Positions 1 to 5,646 of a stretch of 6,868 bases of DNA are shown here, one piece after another (positions within the stretch are counted from its first letter, which is position 1; every line of letters starts with the position of its first letter). The translations under genes and the position numbers were made by a program. This stretch comes from Acidiferrobacter sp. (GTDB lineage Bacteria; Pseudomonadota; Gammaproteobacteria; Acidiferrobacterales; Acidiferrobacteraceae). The stretch spans positions 1 through 6,868 of the forward strand of contig DAHWGZ010000084.1 in assembly GCA_027335965.1 (NCBI GenBank), read 5' to 3'. A model generated the notes under the pieces. It was not told the origin of the DNA and searched no databases. It saw only the letters and a list, made by a program, of their open reading frames with translations.

Positions 1-1733
1 TTCACGATGCGCGCGCTCGCGGTCAGCCCAAGCCCGCTGCCCTGCGCCTTGGTGGTGAAAAACGCGTCGAAGACGCGTGTCACGTCCCGCTTGTCGATGC
101 CGACCCCGCGATCCACGCAGTCGACACGCACATAATCCCCGGCGCCGAGCGCGGTCTCGTGCCCGCCCAGCGACACGTTGCGCGCCAGGATCTCCACGGA
201 CCCGCCCCCCGGCATCGCCTGCTGGGCATTGATGACGAGATTGTTCATGACCTGGCTCAACTGCCCCTCGTCGCCGCGAACCTTCCACAAATCGCGGGCC
301 ACGAGCACGTGCGCGCGCACGTTCGATCCCCCCAAGGCAAAGCGCGCGGTCGACTCGATCAAGGCGCCGAGATCCACCACGCGCCGCGGGGCGCGCTCGC
401 CCTTGGCAAAACCGAGGAGCTGCCGGGTCAGGCCCTGCGCGCGCATGGCCGCCTTCTCCGATTCGGCGAGAAAGGCCGCGGCCTCCGAGGCCGGCCCGAG
501 CTTCATGCGCGCGAGCGCGAGGTTGCCGACGATCGCCGCGAGCACGTTGTTGAAATCATGCGCGATGCCGCCCGCGAGCGTGCCGAACAGTTCCCACTTG
601 CTGGTGCGCGCCGCCTCTTCCTGGGCGCGGCGCTGCTCGGTGACATCCACAACCACCCCGCAGGCGCCGCTGATCGCCCCCTCGGCCCCCAGCACCGGCA
701 ACCAGCGGATCTCCAGGAGCCCGCCCGCGACCCCGAGCACCGCGCGAAACCGCTCCCCGCGCAAGGCCCGCGCCAGCTGGGCCGCGAAGCCCTCGGCGGC
801 GCCGCCGCGCATGTCCAGCAATGGGCGACCGATGAGCCCATCGCCCTTGAAACCGAGACCCTCGAGCGCGCGCCCTCTCAGCAAGGTCATATGGCCCTGC
901 GCATCGCAGGCAAACAGCACCACGGGCGCGGCGTCGACGACCGCGCGCAGGCGCTCCTCGGCCTCCGCCAGGGCGCGTTCCGCGGCGCGCTGGGCGGTGA
1001 TGTCACGGGCGATCTTGGAGGCCCCGACCACGCGACCCGAGAGGTCATAGACCGGCGAAATCGTAATCGACACCTGGATGAGACGGCCATCCTTGTGCAC
1101 CCGCAGTGTCTCGTAAGGCCACACGCGCTCGCCCGAACGTATCGCCGCGAGGATGCGATCCTCCTCGCCGTGGCGATCCGGCGGGATCAGCATCGTCACG
1201 GGCCGGCCCACGGCCTCCTCGGCCCCGTAGCCAAACACGCCCTCGGCCCCGCGGTTCCACGACTGGATCACGCCATTCAAGGATTTGCCGATGATGGCAT
1301 CCTCCGAGGATTCGACGATCGCCGCCAGATGCAATCGCGAGGCCTGCTGCTGCGCGCGCGCCATGCTGAGCGTGCGCGGGGCGAGGCGACCGACCTCGGC
1401 GACACCGATGGATTGGCCGCGCTCGTCTTCTATCGGATGCAGGTCGGCGAGCACCGCAAGCGGCGTGCCGTCCTTGTGGCGCCGCTCGAGCTCGAGCGCC
1501 AGGCGTCCGCGCAGATCCGCGGGCGGCCAGGAGATGTGATCGGAGATGCCGAGCCATGGTCGCGCGTCACGCCCGACCACTTCGCAAGCCTCGAATCCAT
1601 AGAGACGCGCCGCCCCTTCGTTCCAGGCCAACACCCGCCCGTCATGGGCCCAGGCGATCATGGCCTCGGCCGAGACCTGAGCCAGGACCGCCCAGGCGCG
1701 ATGCCGCCATGCCTCCTGCTGCTCTATCGCCAT
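1..1733 (-). CDS. PAS-domain sensor histidine kinase (C-terminus cut by window edge)
   Basis: Cytosolic two-component sensor kinase, 577 residues visible, open at the left edge. The first ATG at 1733 is preceded by GGAGGG six bases upstream and by an in-frame TGA at 1757-1755, which fixes the start. Domains in order: PAS 1 at about residues 16-122 (IAWAHDGRVLAWNEGA), PAS 2 at about 132-245 (ESSEDAIIGKSLNGVIQSWN, ending GASKIARDIT), PAS 3 at about 258-368 (ending VVVDVTEQR), then a dimerisation/phosphoacceptor domain with LAGGIAHDFNN, where H392 is the predicted phosphorylated histidine. The ATPase domain shows an N box (NNLVINAQQAM, about 497), G1 box DRGVGID (about 540), F box VFDAFFTTK and G2 box GSGLGL (about 565). 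The HDFNN histidine box is typical of NtrB-like kinases. There is no transmembrane segment, so the signal is probably sensed in the cytosol by the PAS domains; the ligand is unknown. A receiver domain may follow beyond the window, as in the kinase at 5647-6868, with which it shares its catalytic core. Confidence 0.93.
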   Translation of the reverse strand, partial: MAIEQQEAWRHRAWAVLAQVSAEAMIAWAHDGRVLAWNEGAARLYGFEACEVVGRDARPWLGISDHISWPPADLRGRLALELERRHKDGTPLAVLADLHPIEDERGQSIGVAEVGRLAPRTLSMARAQQQASRLHLAAIVESSEDAIIGKSLNGVIQSWNRGAEGVFGYGAEEAVGRPVTMLIPPDRHGEEDRILAAIRSGERVWPYETLRVHKDGRLIQVSITISPVYDLSGRVVGASKIARDITAQRAAERALAEAEERLRAVVDAAPVVLFACDAQGHMTLLRGRALEGLGFKGDGLIGRPLLDMRGGAAEGFAAQLARALRGERFRAVLGVAGGLLEIRWLPVLGAEGAISGACGVVVDVTEQRRAQEEAARTSKWELFGTLAGGIAHDFNNVLAAIVGNLALARMKLGPASEAAAFLAESEKAAMRAQGLTRQLLGFAKGERAPRRVVDLGALIESTARFALGGSNVRAHVLVARDLWKVRGDEGQLSQVMNNLVINAQQAMPGGGSVEILARNVSLGGHETALGAGDYVRVDCVDRGVGIDKRDVTRVFDAFFTTKAQGSGLGLTASARIV

Positions 1734-1739
1734 CGCCTG

Positions 1740-1745
1740 CCCTCC
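1740..1745 (-). promoter_or_regulatory. Ribosome binding site of the left-hand sensor kinase
   Basis: GGAGGG on the minus strand lies six bases before the ATG at 1733. It is a near-perfect Shine-Dalgarno sequence, and together with the in-frame stop just upstream it settles the start of the kinase. Confidence 0.75.
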
Positions 1746-1750
1746 ACTGC

Positions 1751-1790
1751 CCGATCACGCCAGTGTGAACCGCGATCGATTGGTCAACAA
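1751..1790 (-). promoter_or_regulatory. Possible promoter/operator of the left-hand sensor kinase (weak)
   Basis: The 117-bp gap between the acetyltransferase and the kinase has the only promoter-like stretch seen between genes in this window. TTGACC at 1787-1782 resembles a sigma-70 -35 box. The best -10 is poor: CACACT at 1767-1762 is only 14 bases away, and ACTGGC sits at the 17-base distance. Just downstream, CGATCGCG and CGTGATCG form an imperfect dyad (one G-T pair) around an 11-base centre, which could be an operator. This is a suggestion from consensus only. Confidence 0.22.
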
Positions 1791-1850
1791 GCTGAGCCGC
1801 GATGCCCGATCCGCCCATGGCCGGCGCCTGCGGGCCTTTCCCCATAGGCG

Positions 1851-2575
1851 TCACGAATCCCCGCGCCACGCGCCGGTGAGCGCCGACAGCGCCACCCGTT
1901 GGCGCCCGGCGTCGTCGAAGTTCGCGGGGTCCGCCCAGCGCGCGAAGATCGCAGACAGCGCCGGCCACTCGTCGTCGGTGACGGCGTACCAGGCGGTGTC
2001 GCGATTGCGGCCCTTGATCACCGCCGCCTTGCGAAACGTCCCTTCGTAGCGAAAGCCCAGACGCGCCGCCGCCTTCCGCGAGGCCTCGTTCAAGGCGTCG
2101 CATTTCCATTCATAGCGGCGGTAGCCGAGCGCGAAGGCCCGCGCCATCATGCGCATCATGGCCTCGGTGGCCGCCGGGCGGCGCTGCAAAAGCGGCGAAA
2201 ACACCAGGGCGCCGACCTCGATCGAACCGGCCTCTGGATTGATGCGCAGATACGAGGCGATCCCCGATGCAAGGCCCGTGGCGTGATCGACGATCGCATA
2301 GAACCACGGGTCGACGCTTTGGCAGGCCTCCTTGATCCATGCCTGGTGGGCGCGGAAATCGGCGAACGGCCCATGCGGGAGATAGGTCCACATCCGCATA
2401 TCGCGATCGTGGGCGTTGGCGTCATGGGGGCGCGCGCATGGCGCTCGCCCTCGAGGCGCTCGAGCGCGCACAGCCGACCCGATAGCGCGCGATCATCCGG
2501 GCGGGGCGGCGGCCGCCAGCCGGTCACGGGCGAGCCCACCTCCTGTCCCAGCTCATTTCTCATCCCATCGGCCAT
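1851..2575 (-). pseudogene. GNAT family N-acetyltransferase (RimJ/RimL-like), broken by a frameshift
   Basis: Acetyl-CoA-dependent N-acetyltransferase of the GNAT superfamily; the substrate is unknown. The reading frame is split. The start of the protein (RNELGQEVGSPVTGW, then ALERLEGERHA) is in the frame of the ATG at 2575. The rest (AHDRDMRMWTYLPHGPF, the acetyl-CoA region LQRRPAATEAMMRMM, then YRRYEWKCDALNEASRKAA, LGFRYEGTFR and KGRNRDTAWYAV) is in another frame ending with TGA at 1853-1851. Adding one base at the C run at 2430-2426 joins them into one protein of about 241 residues with the spacing expected of the family (ERHAxxLxxANA). Without correction, translation yields about 50 correct residues followed by an unrelated tail. 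The start at 2575 has GGGAGG four bases upstream; an ATG at 2563 gives the N-terminus more usual for the family (MRNELGQ) but has no good ribosome binding site. Neither frame has collected stop codons near the junction, so the lesion is very recent or is a sequencing error, in which case this is an intact gene. It has no evident link to glucan synthesis. Confidence 0.88.
2426..2430 (-). other. Frameshift site in the acetyltransferase gene (C5 run)
   Basis: A run of five C on the minus strand, preceded by alternating GCGCGCG, is the point where homology moves from one frame to the other. One extra C restores the frame and gives exactly the residue spacing expected between ERHA and ANAHD. Confidence 0.75.
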
Positions 2576-2579
2576 GGCG

Positions 2580-2585
2580 CCTCCC
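2580..2585 (-). promoter_or_regulatory. Ribosome binding site of the acetyltransferase
   Basis: GGGAGG on the minus strand lies four bases before the ATG at 2575. The spacing is a little short, but it is the best Shine-Dalgarno match in the 88-bp gap and favours 2575 over the ATG at 2563. Confidence 0.5.
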
Positions 2586-2603
2586 GCGTGTCCGGGCCCG
2601 CGA

Positions 2604-2638
2604 CGAGGCCATCACCGCCGGCGCCGGTCGTGGCCTCG
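2604..2638 (-). repeat. Inverted repeat (stem-loop) between the second glucan gene and the acetyltransferase
   Basis: Perfect 8-base arms CGAGGCCA and TGGCCTCG flank a 19-base centre. The centre can itself pair (ACCG with CGGT) across a two-base internal bulge, giving a long GC-rich hairpin. It lies 25 bases beyond the stop codon of the second glucan gene, where a terminator or RNA-stabilising structure would be expected. No T run follows on the minus strand, so it is not a classical intrinsic terminator. It could attenuate transcription or protect the glucan mRNA 3' end. Confidence 0.45.
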
Positions 2639-2663
2639 CTGCGCCATCCGGCCGGCCCCGCCG

Positions 2664-4007
2664 CTAGCGGGCGATGCGCAAGGCGCGCAGCCGATAACGC
2701 CAGAACTCCGAGACGCGCGCGCCGTGCACCGTAAGCCAGGCGCGCACGTGCACCGCGCGCCCGGGCACCGGCATGAGCTGCAAGACCTGGCGATAGCCGC
2801 GCGTGTAGGGGTTGTAGCGCACGGTATCCTGCGTAATGAAGGTCTGCGGGCGCACCCGCACCTCGCCTGCGATCGCCCGGCGCGGGAGCCGTCGGCTGAT
2901 CGGGCCGCCGGCATAGTCGATGACGTACATGCGCGCCCCGCTTCGGGCATTGCCGCCCATGAGCGTGGACACCACGATCGCGCGATCGCCGCGCCGCTTG
3001 ATGGCGCGGGTCCATGAAAGACGATAGCGGAACGTCTCGTGATCCGCCGCCCGCGGACCGAACGCCACCCGCACATTGGGCGCGCCCCGTTGCGCGCTCG
3101 GCCGCTCGCGCAACACCGCGCGCGCCCAAGGCCCCAGGCCGCGCACGACCACATCCGGGGCATCCTGAAGACGCGCGGCGTGCGCGCCATAGTTGCGCCG
3201 CGCGCGATCGCGCTGCAGGAGACCAAAAGCGCGCAGCCCCGGGCCATAGGCCTGCGACCAGGGGCGGCGGGGATTGCGCAGCGGCACCCATGAGTGACCG
3301 CGGGCATCAGCGAGCCACAACCCGTCGGCATCATGGCGCGCCGGGTCGAGGGCCGATGCCGGCATCACCGTGCCGACCCCATAGTCGTAAAATCCCAAGA
3401 GCGCCGGTCGGTCGCGCCGGGCAATGGCCGCATCCCGATAGAAGGCCTGCTCGCTGACCGCCATGCGCACCTTACGCCGGCCGGAGACGATCCAATGGTA
3501 ATGGGCCTGCGCGCCCGGGGCGCTGGCATCGGCTACCGCCATAAGATGCCCGCCATGCTCCGCAAGCGCCACGCTCCGAAACGCCCCGCGGGCGCCGAGG
3601 GCACGCACCACCACCCCCCGTGACGCCGACAACGGCCGCGCCCAGAACGCACCGCGGCGCATGGCAAGCCAGGTGACGGGGTGGCCGCCGGCCTCGCGCC
3701 AGGTGACACGCATGGCCGCGCATCGGCGCGTAAGCCCCCCAAAGAGGGTCACGCGCAGGCGCTTACGCGCGCCGTGCTCGCACCAGACCCACGAGCCATC
3801 CCGACCGGCGAGCCGCGCCCACGGCCGCGCGGAGGCGTGGCGCGCAGCGGGTGGCGGCGAGAGCGGCACGATGCGCGCAAAGGCACGCGCCGAACGCGCC
3901 ACGCCGGGGCGGATGGCCCCCTGCCCCGGCCCTCCGATGAGCCCGGGGCCTAAGGCCGCCAAGCACGCCATCCCGAGCGCCCACCGGCGCCGCCGGCCCG
4001 GTCTCAC
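2664..4007 (-). CDS. Second, diverged OpgG/OpgD-family periplasmic glucan protein, probable pseudoenzyme
   Basis: Exported protein of 447 residues in the OpgG/OpgD (MdoG, GH186) family, which builds or trims osmoregulated periplasmic beta-1,2-glucans. The GTG at 4007 overlaps the stop of the upstream opgG in GTGA and gives a proper signal sequence: basic MRPGRRRRW, then hydrophobic ALGMACLAALGPGLIGG. The ATG at 3971 would lose the basic part. RRRRWAL is loosely Tat-like. Family landmarks: HDADGL with D226, PLRNPRRPW, FGLLQRDR (about 263-270) and a well-kept C-terminal domain with TVRYNPYTRGYR and VSEFWRYRL, closer to E. coli OpgG than the same region of the upstream gene. Oddities: about 60 residues are missing between RVTLF (85-89) and AVADAS (157-162), removing the blocks equivalent to LGASYFR, GLSARALALDT and EEFPHFTAFW. 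The EIPTxxExxDNIV motif has become ERPSAQRGAPNVRV (from E301), with P310 where the general-acid aspartate should be. The reading frame is clean throughout, so it is expressed rather than decaying. Likely role: partner or carbohydrate-binding helper of the upstream OpgG. Confidence 0.85.
   Translation of the reverse strand: MRPGRRRRWALGMACLAALGPGLIGGPGQGAIRPGVARSARAFARIVPLSPPPAARHASARPWARLAGRDGSWVWCEHGARKRLRVTLFGGLTRRCAAMRVTWREAGGHPVTWLAMRRGAFWARPLSASRGVVVRALGARGAFRSVALAEHGGHLMAVADASAPGAQAHYHWIVSGRRKVRMAVSEQAFYRDAAIARRDRPALLGFYDYGVGTVMPASALDPARHDADGLWLADARGHSWVPLRNPRRPWSQAYGPGLRAFGLLQRDRARRNYGAHAARLQDAPDVVVRGLGPWARAVLRERPSAQRGAPNVRVAFGPRAADHETFRYRLSWTRAIKRRGDRAIVVSTLMGGNARSGARMYVIDYAGGPISRRLPRRAIAGEVRVRPQTFITQDTVRYNPYTRGYRQVLQLMPVPGRAVHVRAWLTVHGARVSEFWRYRLRALRIAR
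4004..4007 (-). promoter_or_regulatory. GTGA stop/start overlap coupling the two glucan genes
   Basis: The GTG start of the second glucan gene shares bases with the TGA stop of opgG. The upstream sequence GGGGTGG is only a weak ribosome binding site, so the second protein is probably made by ribosomes that re-initiate after finishing OpgG, which would tie their amounts together. Confidence 0.7.
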
Positions 4008-5560
4008 GCGCCACCCCGCGCGCGCCGCAAGACATGCATCGGCGGCTCTTCGCGCGCCACCACATAATCCCAGACCTCGCTCACCGGATGGCCGGCGGCG
4101 ATGAGCACCGCGCGGATGCGCAGGGACTGCGGCCGGCGCGCGGCCACCGTGAAGCTCAGGCGCACACGGTTCCGGGCCACCGCGCGCAAGCGGATATCCG
4201 AGATCGGCACGCCTGGGGCGGTGGTCCGCAGGCGTGCCGCAAGGCGCCTTTTCCGGATGAGCCGGCGAAGCCCCGCGCCCTCGAAATCGACGGCAAAGCG
4301 CACCGGCCGGCGCGCGCAACGGGCGCTGGCGCGCGTGCGCGCGACGCGCGCCAGCGCCTCCCGCGGTCCCGAGCCGTTCCAGATCATGGTATAGCGCAGG
4401 CGATAGGCGCGTCCGAGAACCGGCGCGCGCGCCGGCTGCCAGAAGGCCACGATGTTATCGTTGGTCTCGTTGGGCGTCGGGATCTCGATCAGGGTGGCTT
4501 TGCCCGGTCCCCAGGCGCCGCGCGGACGGATCCACACGCTGGGCCGCCCCTGATAGCGCATCGACACCGATTCATAGTCGAAGAAATCCCGATCGCGCTG
4601 AATGAGGCCGAAGCCGCGCAGATGGCGGACCGGGAACGCGAACTGATGCACGCGCGCGGGGTTGGCGAGCTGCCGCCAGCGCACGGCCCGTCGGCTCGCG
4701 AGCAGAAAGCCCTCGGAATCATGGGCCGCGGGACGCGGATAGGCCCACGGGTGCCGGTCGCACAGGTCATACATGTACATGCTCGAAAGCGGCGCCAAGC
4801 CGACCTCGTGGACACGCCTGCGGAAAAAGAAGGTCGCGCGCACCCGGACGCGCACGGCGCGCCCGGGGCGGATGCGAAAGCGCAGGGCCCCGGTGGCGCT
4901 TGGACTATTCATGAGCGCAAACACCGTCAGGGCCCGCGCGCGCCGCGCCGGACGCCGAATCCAGAAGGCCGTGAAATGCGGAAACTCCTCGGGACGCGGG
5001 GCGATGGTGTCCAGGGCCAGCGCCCGCGCCGACAGCCCGAACTGCTCATGCGAGCCCTTGGCGCGGAAATAGCTCGCGCCGAGGAACACGATCACCTGAT
5101 TGTTGGGCGCCGCCCGCGAGCGATCGGGATGATAACCGTTATAAAGCACCCGAAAGCCCGCGTAGCCCGCGGCGGGCGGCAGGTGGCGCGGATAGAGACC
5201 CCGGGGCATGCGAAAAAACGCGCGATGGAACCGCAAGCGGTGGACGCGCCCGGCGGCCAGGAGCGAGATCGACACGGGTCGCACGAAGCGGTAGCCGGGG
5301 GCAAAGAACTGGAGATGGAGACGCCGCCGCGGCCACAGGGTGGCGGTCGGCCGGAAGTGGATGCTGCGGTACTGATCGTAGCGAAGGCGCGCAAGCCCCG
5401 CGATGCGCGGCTGCGGCTTGAAGGGCCGCGCCGCCAGTTGGCGGGCCTTTCCGACGACATCGGCGTAATCAAAGGCGCGCGCCCTCATGGCCACGGCGCA
5501 TGCCAGCACCGCCGCGTACGCGATCGCGCGCGCCCATCCCTCGCCTTGCATCCGCCCCAT
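4004..5560 (-). CDS. opgG: OpgG (MdoG) family periplasmic glucan biosynthesis protein
   Basis: Periplasmic protein of 518 residues (E. coli OpgG has 511) needed in its family for building osmoregulated periplasmic glucans; E. coli OpgG and OpgD are GH186 beta-1,2-glucanases. The ATG at 5560 has AAGGAA five bases upstream. A signal peptide (AIAYAAVLACAVA) ends in RARA, with likely cleavage after A29, and the mature start FDYADVVGKARQLA matches the family's FxxxDVxxxAxxLA. Other blocks in order: LRYDQYRSIHF (about 59-69), AGYAGFRVLY (131-140), FLGASYFR (159-166), FGLSARALALDT (174-185), EEFPHFTAFWI (191-201), GLAPLSSMYMYD (254-265), HDSEG with D281, FGLIQRDRDF, RPSVWIRP, and EIPTPNETNDNIVAFW (359-374) with D368. 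D281 and D368 align with the catalytic pair of E. coli OpgD (D300 and D388, as I recall the published work). The C-terminal Ig-like domain ends near VSEVWDYVV. No twin-arginine motif is present, which favours OpgG over the Tat-exported OpgD. Arginine is very frequent and lysine almost absent. It lies 86 bp after a sensor kinase with no visible promoter between them, and is coupled to the next gene. Confidence 0.95.
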   Translation of the reverse strand: MGRMQGEGWARAIAYAAVLACAVAMRARAFDYADVVGKARQLAARPFKPQPRIAGLARLRYDQYRSIHFRPTATLWPRRRLHLQFFAPGYRFVRPVSISLLAAGRVHRLRFHRAFFRMPRGLYPRHLPPAAGYAGFRVLYNGYHPDRSRAAPNNQVIVFLGASYFRAKGSHEQFGLSARALALDTIAPRPEEFPHFTAFWIRRPARRARALTVFALMNSPSATGALRFRIRPGRAVRVRVRATFFFRRRVHEVGLAPLSSMYMYDLCDRHPWAYPRPAAHDSEGFLLASRRAVRWRQLANPARVHQFAFPVRHLRGFGLIQRDRDFFDYESVSMRYQGRPSVWIRPRGAWGPGKATLIEIPTPNETNDNIVAFWQPARAPVLGRAYRLRYTMIWNGSGPREALARVARTRASARCARRPVRFAVDFEGAGLRRLIRKRRLAARLRTTAPGVPISDIRLRAVARNRVRLSFTVAARRPQSLRIRAVLIAAGHPVSEVWDYVVAREEPPMHVLRRARGGA

Positions 5561-5565
5561 GCCGC

Positions 5566-5571
5566 TTCCTT
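5566..5571 (-). promoter_or_regulatory. Ribosome binding site of opgG
   Basis: AAGGAA on the minus strand lies five bases before the ATG at 5560. It favours this start over the ATG at 5551 and over any longer upstream reading of the same frame. Confidence 0.6.
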
Positions 5572-5587
5572 GCGCTCGCCCCGCCCA

Positions 5588-5616
5588 GGCCTCGAGGAGG
5601 AGTGTGCGCAGAGGCC
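5588..5616 (-). repeat. Short inverted repeat in the gap before opgG
   Basis: GGCCTC and GAGGCC arms of six bases flank 17 bases that include CTCCTCCTC on the minus strand. It lies just before the opgG ribosome binding site. The stem is short and in GC-rich DNA may be chance. The 86-bp gap has no AT-rich -10-like sequence and no T-run terminator, so read-through from the upstream kinase is likely. Confidence 0.25.
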
Positions 5617-5646
5617 GCCACGCCCGGCAAGCGCCGTTCGGCCACG

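Noticed and set aside
159..1847. A 562-codon open frame on the plus strand
   Set aside because: It is the antisense shadow of the left-hand sensor kinase. Its translation is low-complexity, rich in Arg, Pro, Ala and His, with no family features, whereas the minus strand gives clear PAS, HDFNN and ATPase motifs.
2420..2440. Programmed ribosomal frameshift in the acetyltransferase
   Set aside because: The family is normally encoded in one frame, and no slippery heptamer with a downstream structure typical of programmed shifting was recognised. A simple deletion or sequencing error is the more economical explanation.
1899..3017. A 372-codon open frame on the plus strand
   Set aside because: It runs opposite the acetyltransferase and the second glucan gene and shows no motifs or ribosome binding site.
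4008..4319. Extension of the second glucan gene upstream to 4319
   Set aside because: The added part is the off-frame shadow of the OpgG C-terminus; the GTG at 4007 provides the signal peptide.
4568..4570. S331 in opgG (DYESVSMRY), where E. coli OpgG and OpgD have aspartate, considered as loss of a catalytic residue
   Set aside because: Counting along the recalled E. coli OpgD sequence puts the catalytic aspartates in the HD and DNIV motifs, both kept in this gene, so S331 is not at a known catalytic position.
5497..5502. Possible lipobox (VLAC) in the OpgG signal peptide
   Set aside because: L at position -2 is unusual for a lipobox, and the RARA cleavage site followed by the family's usual mature N-terminus fits a soluble periplasmic protein better.
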